Source: Micromonospora okii (GTDB lineage: Bacteria > Actinomycetota > Actinomycetes > Mycobacteriales > Micromonosporaceae). From it: a stretch of DNA of 64,000 nucleotides. Under the pieces are notes generated by a model, which did not search any database, was not told the origin of the DNA, and saw only the letters and a list, made by a program, of their open reading frames with translations. Below are positions 8,989 to 17,492 of this stretch, in pieces. Both the position numbers and the translations under genes were made by a program. The stretch covers positions 62,001-126,000 of the forward strand of contig NZ_BBZF01000014.1 of assembly GCF_020884795.1 (NCBI RefSeq), given 5' to 3'. Every line of letters begins with the position of its first letter. Positions within the stretch are counted from its first letter, which is position 1.

Positions 8989-9180
8989 GTGGCTAGCGTG
9001 TGCGACGTCTGTGGCAAGGGGCCGGGCTTCGGCCACAACGTGTCCCACTCGCACCGGCGGACCAACCGCCGCTGGAACCCGAACATCCAGTCGGTGCGCA
9101 CCCCGGCCGGTGGCGGCAACACCAAGAAGTTGAAGGTCTGCACCTCCTGCATCAAGGCCGGCAAGGTCACCCGCGCCTGA
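8989..9180 (+). CDS. rpmB: 50S ribosomal protein L28 (zinc-binding form)
   Basis: A 63-residue protein beginning (GTG)[19 protein letters not shown]. Two CxxC pairs (CDVC and CTSC) mark the cysteine-containing form. The GTG is preceded by AGGAG at 8979-8983. It is divergent from the FakA-like gene and followed by a strong hairpin, so it is probably a single-gene transcript. L32 in this window also has its cysteines, so the zinc-containing versions are the ones encoded here. Confidence 0.95.
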   Translation: MASVCDVCGKGPGFGHNVSHSHRRTNRRWNPNIQSVRTPAGGGNTKKLKVCTSCIKAGKVTRA

Positions 9181-9210
9181 CGCGGTAGCGCCGACCTCAC
9201 CCTTTCGTCC

Positions 9211-9243
9211 ACAAGCCGGCGGGCCCCGAGCCCGCCGGCTTGT
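9211..9243 (+). terminator. intrinsic terminator after rpmB
   Basis: A perfect 13-bp stem (acaagccggcggg and its complement) with a 7-base loop, starting 31 bp after the rpmB stop. There is no long T run, as is common in high-GC actinobacteria. Confidence 0.85.
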
Positions 9244-9273
9244 GGTGTACGCGCATGCAGCACGGAGGAAACG

Positions 9274-10530
9274 TTGGACCTGGACCTGGGCCACGCCGAG
9301 ATGATCGTCGTCGGGGCCTCGCTGGGCACCCTGCGCTGGTTCGACGAGGAGCTGCCGGCGGGCAGCGTGGTCGTCGTCGAGGAGCCCGACGTGATCAGCC
9401 GGCGCGGCATCGACCGGCTGGTCGGGAGCCTGTCGGTCCTGTCCCGGGTCGTGCCGGCCGAGTACCAGACGGGTCTCGACACCGATGCGCTGCTCGCCCG
9501 CGAGCCCGAGCTGGCGAAGGCCCGCCTGGTCGTGCCGGGCCTGGAGTACGCCGTCGGCGCCGCCGCCCGACTCGCCGACCGCCTCGGCCTGCCCGGCGCC
9601 GGGGCGCGGGCCGCCGACATCTTCTCCGACAAGCACCGGATGCGCCTGCTGGCCGCCGACGCCGGGCTGGCGAACCCGGCGTACGAGCTGGTGGGCGGGG
9701 CGGAGGAGGCGATGGCGTTCGCGCGCCGACACGGCGGTCGCTGCGTGCTCAAGCCCACCCGGCGCTCGGGGAGCCTCGGGGTGCGGCTGGTCGCCGACCC
9801 GGCCGAGATCCCGGCCGCCTGGGCGGCCACCGCGTCCCCCGAGGCCCCGCCGGAGGCAACCGACCGTGGGCTGCCCACGGAGGTGCTCGCCGAGCAGCGC
9901 CTCGACGGTCGGGAGCACAGCGTCGAGCTGCTCGTCGCCGACGGCGAGGTGATCTTCGGCAACGTCACCGACAAGCGGCTGCTCGCCGGTCCCCTGCCGG
10001 TCGAGACGGGGCACACCGTCCCCTCGGCCCTGCCCGAGGCGGCCCGCCGCGACCTGCTCGACGCGGCGGGGCGGCTCTGCGCCGCCGCCGGGTTCCGCAC
10101 CGGCGTGCTGCACAGCGAGTGGATCGTCGTCGACGGCGTGCCGCACCTGGTGGAGTGCGCCGCCCGGCTGCCCGGCGACATGATCACCGCGCTGATCTCG
10201 ATCGCCTACGAGTCCGGCTTCATCGACGCGTACCTGCGGGTGCTGCGTGGCGAGCGGCCGACGCTGCCGGCCCGGCCCACCGGGGCGGCGGCGGTGGAGT
10301 TCCTGCTCGCCGAGCCGGGCACCGTCACCGGCATCGAGGGGCTGCGGCCGGCCCGCCGGGTGCCCGGGGTGCTGGAGGTGCAGCTCGACACCGCCGTCGG
10401 CGCGACCGTCGCGCAGGTCACGTCGTCCGGCCAGCGCAGCGGGCACGTCCTGGTCTGGGGCGCCGACCCGGCCGAGGCCGAGCAGGCCGCCCGCGCCGCC
10501 GCCGACGAGATCCGCATCACCGTCGCCTGA
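9274..10530 (+). CDS. ATP-grasp domain carboxylate-amine ligase of unknown substrate
   Basis: A 418-residue protein that looks like the ATP-grasp ligases joining a carboxylate to an amine through an acyl-phosphate. The N-terminal domain (about 1-110) is a Rossmann-like substrate domain, then FSDKHRMR begins the ATP-grasp. CVLKPTRRSGSLGVRLV supplies the ATP-binding lysine and glycine-rich loop (about 160-176). HSEWIVVDGVPHLVECAARL (about 285-305) carries the metal-binding acidic residues. The start is a TTG, chosen because of the GGAGG at 9264-9268 and lack of a better codon. It is monocistronic, preceded by the rpmB terminator. Relatives include dipeptide ligases; no partner gene suggests a product. 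Confidence 0.75.
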   Translation: MDLDLGHAEMIVVGASLGTLRWFDEELPAGSVVVVEEPDVISRRGIDRLVGSLSVLSRVVPAEYQTGLDTDALLAREPELAKARLVVPGLEYAVGAAARLADRLGLPGAGARAADIFSDKHRMRLLAADAGLANPAYELVGGAEEAMAFARRHGGRCVLKPTRRSGSLGVRLVADPAEIPAAWAATASPEAPPEATDRGLPTEVLAEQRLDGREHSVELLVADGEVIFGNVTDKRLLAGPLPVETGHTVPSALPEAARRDLLDAAGRLCAAAGFRTGVLHSEWIVVDGVPHLVECAARLPGDMITALISIAYESGFIDAYLRVLRGERPTLPARPTGAAAVEFLLAEPGTVTGIEGLRPARRVPGVLEVQLDTAVGATVAQVTSSGQRSGHVLVWGADPAEAEQAARAAADEIRITVA

Positions 10531-10575
10531 GCCGGGGCGGCCGGGTCACCGTCGCCTGAGCCCGGGGCGGCCGGG
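10517..10575. repeat. tandem duplication spanning the ATP-grasp stop codon
   Basis: Units 10517-10545 and 10546-10575 are identical apart from one extra C. Each contains caccgtcgcctgagc, so the last codons and the TGA stop of the ATP-grasp gene are duplicated just downstream. It looks like a recent slippage duplication. Confidence 0.8.
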
Positions 10576-10587
10576 CCGCCCGGCGCG

Positions 10588-11055
10588 TCAGAGGGTGCGG
10601 CCGAAGGAGACGCAGCCCGGGGCGTCCCGGTAGAAGCCGAAGTTGGGGATCTGCTCGTACCCGGCCGAGGCGTACATGGCGATGGCCTCGGGCTGCTGGT
10701 CGCCGCACTCCAGGAGCAGCCGCCTGCGGCCGTGCTCGCGGGCCGACCGCTCGACGGCCGCGAGGACCGACCGCGCCACGCCCCGGCCCCGCGCCGCCGG
10801 GCTGGTGTACATCCGCTTCAGCTCGGCGGTGTCCCCCACGTCGCCGTGGCTGCGCCAGCCCCCGCAGCCGACCGGCTCCCCACCCAGGTACGCGACGAGG
10901 AACTCCCCGGCCGGCGGCACGAACTCGGCGGCGTCGACCGGGGTGTCGTCGCCGCTGCCCCCGTACCGCTGGGCCAGGTCCGTCAGGGCGGCGCGGATCA
11001 GCCGCTGCGCCTCCGGCGAGTCGAAGCGGGCCGGACGGATCTCGATCTCACTCAC
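10588..11055 (-). CDS. GNAT family N-acetyltransferase
   Basis: A 155-residue acetyltransferase of the GNAT fold. The acetyl-CoA binding motif A is visible as MYTSPAARGRGVARSVL (the RGRGVA P-loop), with AMYASAGYEQIPNFG as the C-terminal motif B. It starts at a GTG (VSEIEIRP). The substrate is unknown. It lies convergent to the ATP-grasp gene and 28 bp from the end of thiL, so it may be read with thiL or on its own. Confidence 0.82.
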   Translation of the reverse strand: MSEIEIRPARFDSPEAQRLIRAALTDLAQRYGGSGDDTPVDAAEFVPPAGEFLVAYLGGEPVGCGGWRSHGDVGDTAELKRMYTSPAARGRGVARSVLAAVERSAREHGRRRLLLECGDQQPEAIAMYASAGYEQIPNFGFYRDAPGCVSFGRTL

Positions 11056-11083
11056 CGGTCGAGGGTACGTCGCTGAGCTGCGC

Positions 11084-12022
11084 CTACCGGAAGTGGTCCC
11101 AGCCGGCCGGGCCCTCGTACGGCTCGCCGTCGACGGTCACGCCCGCCCCCTCGACGACCCGCCCGATCGCCCGCCACGGCGGCGGCAGCGCGACCGCCGG
11201 GGGGAAGGTGGCGGCCAGGGCGTGGTCCTCGCCGCCGCCGAGGATCCACACGTACGGGTCGACCCCGAGCGCCTGGGCGGCGTCGCCCATCTGCCGGGGC
11301 ACCTCGAAGGCGTCCCGGCGCACGTCGATGCCGACTCCGCTGGCCCGGGCGACGTGCCCGAGGTCGGCGACCAGCCCGTCCGAGACGTCGATCATGGCGG
11401 TGGCGCCGAGGCGGGCGGCGTGCGGCCCGGCCGCGTACGGCACCTCGGGCCGCCGGTACGCCTCCACCAGCAGCTTCGGGGTGCGGAACCCCCGGGAGAG
11501 CACCGTGTACCCGGCGCCGGCGTACCCGAGACGCCCGGCCAGGGCCAGGACGTCACCGGGGCGGGCCCCCGAGCGGCGCACCGGGGCGAGGCCGCCCAGG
11601 TCGCCGAGGGCGGTGACCGCGATCGTCAGCGTCGGGCTGCCGGACATGTCGCCGCCGACCACCCCCGCGCCCACGGTGGCGGCCTCGGCGGCGAGCCCGT
11701 CGGCCAGCTCCTCCGCCCAGGTCGGGTCCAGCTCCGCCGGCAGGCAGAGCGCCACCAGCAGGGCGGTGGGGGTGGCGCCCATCGCCGCGATGTCGGCCAG
11801 GTTGGCCGCCGCCGCCCGGTGCCCCACGTCCCGGGCGCCCGACCAGTCCCGCCGGAAGTGCCGCCCCTCCACCAGCACGTCGGTCGACGCGACGACCCGG
11901 GCGTCCGGCGTGGCCAGCACCGCCCCGTCGTCGCCGGGGCCGAGCAGGCAGGCCCGCCCCTGGGGCAGCCGGGCGGTCACCCGGTCGATCAGCCCGAACT
12001 CGCCGATCCCCGTCACGCTCAT
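11084..12022 (-). CDS. thiL: thiamine-monophosphate kinase
   Basis: A 312-residue kinase that makes thiamine diphosphate from thiamine monophosphate. Motifs are GPGDDGAVL (about 35), TDVLVEGRHF (about 52), the AAANLADIAAMGA block and GGDMSGSP (about 130), all ThiL signatures. The ATG giving MSVTGIGEFGLIDRV was chosen; the frame stays open about 49 codons further upstream. A GGGAG site is present. It is divergent from the Lrp-domain gene and has no TPP riboswitch-like sequence in its leader as far as I can see. Confidence 0.93.
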   Translation of the reverse strand: MSVTGIGEFGLIDRVTARLPQGRACLLGPGDDGAVLATPDARVVASTDVLVEGRHFRRDWSGARDVGHRAAAANLADIAAMGATPTALLVALCLPAELDPTWAEELADGLAAEAATVGAGVVGGDMSGSPTLTIAVTALGDLGGLAPVRRSGARPGDVLALAGRLGYAGAGYTVLSRGFRTPKLLVEAYRRPEVPYAAGPHAARLGATAMIDVSDGLVADLGHVARASGVGIDVRRDAFEVPRQMGDAAQALGVDPYVWILGGGEDHALAATFPPAVALPPPWRAIGRVVEGAGVTVDGEPYEGPAGWDHFR

Positions 12023-12195
12023 GCCCGCTCCCCGCCGTGCCCGGACCCGGTCGCCCGTGCCGCGTTCCAACCGCCGTCGCGCCCGCCGCGCTCGCTCACC
12101 GCTTCTCCTTGACCACCGATAGGGATAAGACCTGGTCCGTAAGGTAGTTTCACCCTTCGGGCCGCTCACGGGCGGCGACGGACGGAGGTCGAGTC

Positions 12196-12429
12196 GTGGT
12201 ACAGGCGTACATCCTCATCCAGACCGAGGTCGGTCGGGCGCGTGACGTGGCCGGTCTGATCGCGGACCTTCCCGGCGTGGTCCGGGTCGACGCCGTCACC
12301 GGGCCGTACGACGTGGTCGTGCTCACCGAGGCGAACACCGTCGACGAGCTGGGTAAACTGATTGTCAGCAACGTGCAGATGGTGCCGGGCATCACCCGCA
12401 CCCTCACCTGTTCGGTGGTGCGCCTGTAA
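12196..12429 (+). CDS. stand-alone Lrp/AsnC ligand-binding (RAM) domain protein
   Basis: A 77-residue protein that is just the alpha/beta RAM domain of Lrp/AsnC regulators, with no helix-turn-helix. Typical features are QAYILIQTEVGRA, GPYDVVV and the C-terminal TRTLTCSVVRL. Such short members may bind amino acids or assemble with full-length Lrp. The GTG start has GGAGG at 12184-12188. Its TAA is followed directly by the GTG of the DUF3515 gene, so the two are co-translated. It is a short gene but very clear. Confidence 0.9.
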   Translation: MVQAYILIQTEVGRARDVAGLIADLPGVVRVDAVTGPYDVVVLTEANTVDELGKLIVSNVQMVPGITRTLTCSVVRL

Positions 12430-13071
12430 GTGGACGAGATCACTTCCTCCCCCCCTGGGACCGACCGGCCCGACGCGGCCGACGGAAAGACCCCGGGCCC
12501 GCCCGACCGGGACCGGACCACCCGGAGCGCGGCGCTGCTGGCCACCCTGGTCGCCGTGCCGGTCGCCCTGGCCGTGGCCGGGTTCGCCTTCGTCAAGCTC
12601 TCCCCGGACACCCCGGCGGCGGAGCCGGGCCCGTCGGCGACCAGCGCCCGGCCGCAGTCGGCCACGCCCGTCGAGATGGCCGCCCCGAAGCTGGCCGAGC
12701 GGCCGGAGACGGTGTGCCGCGCGCTGACCTCGCAGCTCCCGTCGACCGTGCGCGACCTGCGGCAGCGGCCCGTCACCGCCGGCCCCGAGCAGAACGCCGC
12801 GTACGGCGACCCGGCGCTCACCATCGCCTGCGGCGGCACCGAGCCCGTGCCGGAGCAGACCGCCGACGTCTGGACCGTCAACAGGGTCTGCTGGTACGCC
12901 GTCGACGGGCCGGACGCGACCGTGCTGACCACCCTGGACCGGGAGACCCCCGTGCGGGTGACCATCCCCCGCACGTACGAGCCGGCGTTGCAGTGGGTGA
13001 GCCCCATCTCCGACGTGGTGGTCGCCTCGGTGCCCTCCGGCGGCGACGCCCCCTCGGGCTGCACGCGCTGA
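12430..13071 (+). CDS. DUF3515 family membrane-anchored protein
   Basis: A 213-residue protein with an N-terminal transmembrane helix (about residues 33-56, AALLATLVAVPVALAVAG), a Ser/Pro/Ala-rich linker and an exported domain with three cysteines (CRAL, IACGG, RVCWY) in the DUF3515 pattern. The function of the family is unknown. The start GTG immediately follows the stop of the Lrp-domain gene. In this lineage it is usually encoded beside ddl and thiL, as here. It ends at a hairpin shared with convergent ddl. Confidence 0.85.
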   Translation: MDEITSSPPGTDRPDAADGKTPGPPDRDRTTRSAALLATLVAVPVALAVAGFAFVKLSPDTPAAEPGPSATSARPQSATPVEMAAPKLAERPETVCRALTSQLPSTVRDLRQRPVTAGPEQNAAYGDPALTIACGGTEPVPEQTADVWTVNRVCWYAVDGPDATVLTTLDRETPVRVTIPRTYEPALQWVSPISDVVVASVPSGGDAPSGCTR

Positions 13072-13078
13072 ACGCCGC

Positions 13079-13105
13079 CCGGACGGGCCGCACCGGCCCG
13101 TCCGG
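13079..13105. terminator. bidirectional terminator between DUF3515 gene and ddl
   Basis: A perfect 11-bp stem (ccggacgggcc with its complement) and a 5-base loop, placed 7 bp after the DUF3515 stop and 12 bp after the end of ddl. It can serve both convergent genes. Confidence 0.8.
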
Positions 13106-13117
13106 GGTGCCGCGCGC

Positions 13118-14215
13118 TCAGTGCAGGCCGACGCCGCGCCGCTGGGCGGTGCGGATCAGGCGGTTGACCAGCTTCGGGTACTCCAGCCCGGAGGCGGCCC
13201 ACATCAGCGGAAACATCGACGTCGGGGTGAACCCCGGCATCGTGTTGATCTCGTTGAGGTAGACGTCCAGGTCCGGGGTGACGAAGAAGTCGACCCGGGC
13301 CAGCCCGGCGCAGTCCAGCGCGGCGAAGGCCCGCACCGCGTACTCCTGGACCTGCCGGGTGACGTGCTCGGGCAGGTCGGCCGGGATGTCGTACTCCGGC
13401 TCGGAGAGGTACTTCGCCTCGAAGTCGTACCAGTCGTGGTCGCCGCCGGCGCGGACCTCGGCCAGGACGGACGCCTCGGCCGCGCCCCCGGCCTCCCCCT
13501 CCAGCACGCCGCACTCGATCTCCCGGCCCACGACGGCGGCCTCGACCAGCACCTTCGGGTCGATCTGGCGGGCCGCGGCGACGGCGGCCTCCAGGTCGGC
13601 CCAGTCGTCGACCTTCGTGATGCCGAACGACGAGCCGGCCCGGGACGGCTTCACGAAGACCGGCAGCCCGAGGCGCTGCTTCTCCGCCTCGGAGAGCGTC
13701 ACGCCGCTGCGCAGCACCGCGTACGGCCCGACCGGGATGCCCTCGACGGCGCAGAGCTTCTTGGTGAACTCCTTGTCCATGGCGGCGGCGGAGGCGAAGA
13801 CGTTCGCCCCGACGTACGGCACGCCGGCCATCTCCAGCATCCCCTGGATGGTGCCGTCCTCGCCGTACGCGCCGTGCAGCACGGGGAAGACCACGTCGAC
13901 GCCGGCGAGCGCGCGCGGGCCCTCGGCCGGGTCGAGCACCATGAGCCCGTTGGCGGTCGGGTCGGCGCGGAGCACGACGTCGGCGCCGGCCTCGGCGGTG
14001 ATCTCCGGCAGCCGCCGGGCGCTGATCGCCAGTGCCCCCGGGTCGCCGCTGGTCAGCACCCACCGGCCCGCGCGGGTGATGCCCACGGGGACCACCTCGA
14101 ACTCGTCGGGGTCGAGCGCGGCGAGCACGCTGCCGGCGCTGACGCAGGAGATGCCGTGCTCCGGGCTGCGGCCGCCGAAGACGAGGGCCACACGGGTCTT
14201 GCCTGGGGTGGTCAC
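13118..14215 (-). CDS. ddl: D-alanine--D-alanine ligase
   Basis: A 365-residue cytoplasmic ATP-grasp enzyme making the D-Ala-D-Ala dipeptide for peptidoglycan. Signatures are [13 protein letters not shown] at the N terminus, [16 protein letters not shown] (about 110-125), [13 protein letters not shown] (about 190) and the C-terminal [18 protein letters not shown]. The serine, arginine and glutamate positions expected for catalysis are present. The start is GTG ([15 protein letters not shown]). Nothing nearby suggests a D-lactate ligase; it looks like the housekeeping enzyme. Confidence 0.95.
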   Translation of the reverse strand: MTTPGKTRVALVFGGRSPEHGISCVSAGSVLAALDPDEFEVVPVGITRAGRWVLTSGDPGALAISARRLPEITAEAGADVVLRADPTANGLMVLDPAEGPRALAGVDVVFPVLHGAYGEDGTIQGMLEMAGVPYVGANVFASAAAMDKEFTKKLCAVEGIPVGPYAVLRSGVTLSEAEKQRLGLPVFVKPSRAGSSFGITKVDDWADLEAAVAAARQIDPKVLVEAAVVGREIECGVLEGEAGGAAEASVLAEVRAGGDHDWYDFEAKYLSEPEYDIPADLPEHVTRQVQEYAVRAFAALDCAGLARVDFFVTPDLDVYLNEINTMPGFTPTSMFPLMWAASGLEYPKLVNRLIRTAQRRGVGLH

Positions 14216-14378
14216 TCGGTCACCCTTTCGTTCGGGTCTGCTCGCCGGTGGCGCTCACCCGGTTGACCTTACTGTGGGTGGCGAGGCACCGAAGCCGATA
14301 CCCGGGGAGAAGCGGCGGCCCTCGAATCCGGTCAACGAAGCATATACGCTACGTGACGACGCAGGGGAGGTGGGACCG

Positions 14379-14594
14379 TCAGACGCCGTAGCGGCGACCG
14401 ACGGCGATCACCTTCACGCGCTGCCGGCCGGCGCGGACCATGCCCAGCGCCATGAACGCCCCGGCGATGCGGTCGGCGGCCTCGCGGCTGCTCGCCCCGA
14501 CCACCTGGCGTCGCCGTTCCGGGGCGCGCCGCTCGTCGCGGCTGGCCCGATCCACGGGCCGCACGTCGGTCAGTACCACCAGGAAGCGGGTCAT
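14379..14594 (-). CDS. small basic protein of unknown function, coupled to the preceding small gene
   Basis: A 71-residue protein, MTRFLVVLTDVRPVDRAS..., ending VKVIAVGRRYGV. I do not recognise the family. It is basic and has a hydrophobic strand at each end with an Arg-rich middle; the mid part SSREAADRIAGAFMALG looks helical. Its ATG overlaps the stop of the upstream small gene by four bases, which strongly suggests both are real and co-translated. The pair faces the helix-turn-helix/DUF397 genes across a shared promoter region. Confidence 0.6.
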   Translation of the reverse strand: MTRFLVVLTDVRPVDRASRDERRAPERRRQVVGASSREAADRIAGAFMALGMVRAGRQRVKVIAVGRRYGV

Positions 14595-14881
14595 CGCCGC
14601 CCCCCGGCCCCCGCGCCCCGCTCGGGCCCGGCGCGCCCGCCCCCGGGACTGGCGTGCGCGCCTCCCGATCCGGCGTGCGCGCCTCCCGTCTCGGCGCGCG
14701 CACCCCGGGGTGCGGCGTATGCGCCCTCCGGCTCCGCCGTGGTCGCCGCCAGGCCGCCGGAGGGGTCCCGGCAGACGTAGGCCAGGTGCGCGTGGATCCA
14801 CGCGCCGTCGTTGTCGCGCAGCACCGGGTGCGCGCACCAGCGGCACCGCGACACCCGGGGCCAGCAGGCGGTGACCGTCAT
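14591..14881 (-). CDS. small cysteine-containing protein of unknown function
   Basis: A 96-residue protein. Its N-terminal half has a zinc-ribbon-like spacing of cysteines, CRWCAHP then AYVCRDPSGG, with a conserved-looking DGAWIHAHLAYVC. The C-terminal half is a Gly/Ala-rich low-complexity tail with repeated GGAHAG-type units. The ATG has a GGGAC site upstream. It overlaps the next small gene by 4 bp. Function unknown; position opposite the DNA-binding regulator suggests shared control. Confidence 0.6.
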   Translation of the reverse strand: MTVTACWPRVSRCRWCAHPVLRDNDGAWIHAHLAYVCRDPSGGLAATTAEPEGAYAAPRGARAETGGAHAGSGGAHASPGGGRAGPERGAGAGGRR

Positions 14882-15109
14882 GCGCGTCCCTTCCGGTGCG
14901 TCGGCAGTGGCGGCACGCGGCGATCGGGTACGGGGGAGAAAACCCGATCGCCACGCGCCCCATCCCCTCCGGTCACTCACCACCGGCGTCGCCACGACAA
15001 CCGGCGGTGAGGAACTGCTCACAGGCTCACATGTGGACATGCGTGAATGCAACTCTCATCGACGCTCTCTCATGCACACCTTCCCGCCGATGTGTGCCAC
15101 CATCGATGC

Positions 15110-15955
15110 ATGGCTCCGAAGACCGCACGAGCCCGCCGGCTCGGCATCGCCCTGCGCCACCACCGGGAGGCGGCCGGCCTCACCCTCGAGGCCGCCGCCG
15201 ACGAGATCAACAGCACCCGGAGCACCCTGTCCCGGTACGAGAACGCCCAGACCCTGATCAGCCCCGCCACGGTGCGCGCCCTGCTCACCCTGTACGGGGT
15301 CGGCGCGGACGAGCTCGCCGCCGCCGTCCAGCTCGCCAAGGACGCCCGCAAGCCCGGCTGGTGGGTGTCCTACTCGTACCTGCTGGACCGGCGGACCATC
15401 GACTTCATCGCGCTCGAGGCGGAGGCCACCGCCATCGCCAACTTCGAGCCGTCGGTGGTGCCCGGCCTGCTCCAGACGGCCGACTACATCCGGGCGGTGA
15501 TGCGCGGCGGCCCGCACACCCTCACCGACGACCACGTCGAGCAGCGGGTCCACGTGCGACTCGACCGGCAGCAGCGGCTCACCGAGGCGAGCCCGCCGAT
15601 CCTCGACGCGATCATCGACGAGGGCGCCCTGCTGCGCCCGGTGGGCGGCCAGAGCGTCATGGAGGCACAGCTCCACCACCTGCTCAAGATGGCCGAGCTG
15701 CCCAACGTCACCGTCCAGGTGATCCCGCTGTCCGCCGGCTACCACCGGGGCACCCGCGGTTCCCTGCACATCCTGGAGTTCCCCGACCCGGAAGACCCGA
15801 TCATCGCGTCGGTGGAGACGGTCGCCGGGCAGATGGTCCTCGACCGGCCGGGCGACCTGCGTACCTGCACCAAGATCATGGAGCACCTGAGGTCGGTCGC
15901 GCTCAGCCCCGCGGCCTCCCGGGACCAGCTCCTCCGAATCCTGAAGGGACGGTAG
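15110..15955 (+). CDS. helix-turn-helix (Xre-type) regulator, Scr1/DUF5753 family
   Basis: A 281-residue protein. The N-terminal HTH (residues about 10-65) contains GLTLEAAADEINSTRSTLSRYE. The C-terminal two-thirds match the domain of large actinobacterial families (DUF5753) with EPSVVPGLLQTADYIRA and LQVIPLSAGYHRG-like stretches. Genes of this type are often followed by a DUF397 gene, as here with a 4-bp gap; some such pairs in Streptomyces influence development and behave like toxin-antitoxin modules. The ATG at 15110 is chosen over an upstream in-frame start because the HTH begins right after it. Confidence 0.88.
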   Translation: MAPKTARARRLGIALRHHREAAGLTLEAAADEINSTRSTLSRYENAQTLISPATVRALLTLYGVGADELAAAVQLAKDARKPGWWVSYSYLLDRRTIDFIALEAEATAIANFEPSVVPGLLQTADYIRAVMRGGPHTLTDDHVEQRVHVRLDRQQRLTEASPPILDAIIDEGALLRPVGGQSVMEAQLHHLLKMAELPNVTVQVIPLSAGYHRGTRGSLHILEFPDPEDPIIASVETVAGQMVLDRPGDLRTCTKIMEHLRSVALSPAASRDQLLRILKGR

Positions 15956-15959
15956 GACC

Positions 15960-16160
15960 ATGACCCCGACGACGAGCGCGGCGCTGGCCGCGGCGGTGTG
16001 GCGCAAGAGCAGCCGCAGCGGAGACGAGGGCGCGTGCGTGGAGATGGCGAGGGTGTCCGGCGCGGTCGCGGTCCGCGACTCCAAGGACCAGGCCGGTCCG
16101 GCGCTGCTCTTCCCGCCGGCCGCCTGGGCCGCCTTCGCCGCCGCCCCGCCCCGCCGCTGA
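15960..16160 (+). CDS. DUF397 domain protein
   Basis: A 66-residue protein with the DUF397 signature WRKSSRSGDEGACVEMA then VAVRDSKD and a C-terminal FPPAAWAAF block. It begins 4 bp after the HTH gene and is surely co-expressed with it. In related systems the DUF397 protein interacts with the HTH protein and modulates it; that is inference here. Confidence 0.9.
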   Translation: MTPTTSAALAAAVWRKSSRSGDEGACVEMARVSGAVAVRDSKDQAGPALLFPPAAWAAFAAAPPRR

Positions 16161-16457
16161 CCGCACCCCCGATCCCGCCCCCGGCCCTCGTCGGCGTGGC
16201 CGTCCGCAGCCCGGACGTCCGGCCGTACCGGCCCTGATCGTGGTCCACCCGCCGCCCGGTCCGCACCGCCGGCCCGGCGGGTGGGCCACCTCCCCGCCCC
16301 GGTGGCGGCCCTGACCCGGGGGCCGCCACCGGGGCCCTCCCGCGTCGCCATCGCGGCCGGGCCCCCGCGTCGCCGCCCCGGGGCAGGGGCGCACGGCGAC
16401 CTGGGGCGCGGCCGTCCGCGCGCCCGCCGGGGGGCGGTCACGTCGCCGTCGGTGGTC
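16161..16457. other. intergenic region between convergent genes
   Basis: About 297 bp with no convincing gene. It contains the 16297-16334 hairpin and a run of GC-rich imperfect palindromes. Open frames are present but have no ribosome site and look like shadows. Confidence 0.6.
16297..16334. terminator. strong hairpin, likely bidirectional terminator
   Basis: A perfect 15-bp stem (ccccggtggcggccc with its complement) and an 8-base loop, lying between the DUF397 gene and the convergent methyltransferase gene. Confidence 0.75.
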
Positions 16458-17249
16458 TCAGCCGGGCCGGCGGGCAACCACCGCCGTGCCCTCGATCTCC
16501 TCGTCACGCACGACGTGCGGCGTCAGCCCGAGGCCGGTCAGCGCCGCGCACAGCGCCTCGACCTGCCCGGTGCCGACCTCCACGGCCAGGTGCCCGCCCG
16601 GAGCGAGCCAGTCCGCCGCCCCCTCGGCCACCCGGTGCAGCACGGCCAGCCCGTCCGGACCGCCGTCGAGCGCCACCGCCGCCTCGTGCAGCCGCGCCTC
16701 GGGCGGCATCAGCGCCACCTCCCCCGTCGGCACGTACGGGGCGTTGGCCACGACGAGGTCGAGCCGGCCCCGCCACCGTGCCGGCACCGGCTCGTACAGG
16801 TCGCCCTGGTAGACCGGCGCGCCGAGGGGCGCGAGGTTGCGGCGGGCGCAGGCCACGGCGGCCGGGTCCAGGTCCGCGGCGGCCAGCCAGCGGGGGGCGA
16901 GCCGCCCGGCGAGCACCAGGGCGGCGGCCCCGGTCCCGCAGCACAGGTCCAGCACGGCGGCGCCGCGCCGGGTGACCGCCGCCGCGGCCGAGACGAGCAG
17001 CGCGGTACGCGCCCGGGGCACGAAGACGCCGGGGTCGACGCCCACCCGCAGGCCGCAGAACTCGGCCCAGCCGAGCAGGTGCTCCAGCGGCAGCCCGGCG
17101 ACCCGCCGGCCGACCAGGTCGGCGAGCCGCTCGGGCGAGTCGGCGGCGGCGACGAGCAGCTCCGCCTCCTCCTCGGCGAAGACGCAGCCGGCCGCGCGCA
17201 GCCGGGCCACGAGCGGGCCACGGTCGGGGTGGAACTCGGTGGATGTCAT
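16458..17249 (-). CDS. HemK/PrmC-like N5-glutamine methyltransferase
   Basis: A 263-residue SAM-dependent methyltransferase. Motif I is VLDLCCGTGAAALVLA (about 98-113). The catalytic loop, NPPY in true PrmC, reads NAPYVP here (about 168), as in a group of actinobacterial HemK paralogues. The N-terminal helical region has GLPLEHLLGWAEF, similar to the release-factor binding part of PrmC. The usual target would be the GGQ glutamine of release factors, but the changed loop makes the substrate uncertain. ATG start with CGGAGG about nine bases upstream. No release factor gene is adjacent. Confidence 0.78.
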   Translation of the reverse strand: MTSTEFHPDRGPLVARLRAAGCVFAEEEAELLVAAADSPERLADLVGRRVAGLPLEHLLGWAEFCGLRVGVDPGVFVPRARTALLVSAAAAVTRRGAAVLDLCCGTGAAALVLAGRLAPRWLAAADLDPAAVACARRNLAPLGAPVYQGDLYEPVPARWRGRLDLVVANAPYVPTGEVALMPPEARLHEAAVALDGGPDGLAVLHRVAEGAADWLAPGGHLAVEVGTGQVEALCAALTGLGLTPHVVRDEEIEGTAVVARRPG

Positions 17250-17492
17250 GGGGATGCCTCCGGAGAACGCTCTCGTCGGCTCTCCCCTGGGCGGCCTACC
17301 GTCGCGGTGGCACGGGCCCGGGACGGAGCGCCGGTCCTGCTTGCTGGTGGATCGGACTCACCTCCTCCGGTCGGGGCCCACGGCGGGCGTGCTCACGATA
17401 GCCGATCCACCGGCCGTTCAGCGCCCGCCGCCCGCTGCCCACCGCCCACCGCCGGCCGTCGTCCGCCCTCCCTACCGCCCGCCGCCCGGGGC
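17250..17492. other. gene-free interval upstream of the HemK-like gene
   Basis: No credible gene. A ccgcc/gccc-rich stretch at about 17420-17490 holds short direct repeats of a cccgccg-like unit, and the 53-bp element follows directly. The methyltransferase promoter should lie in the 17250-17330 part. Confidence 0.5.

Noticed and set aside
12023..12195. TPP riboswitch upstream of thiL.
   Set aside because: The leader is short and I see no TPP aptamer core.
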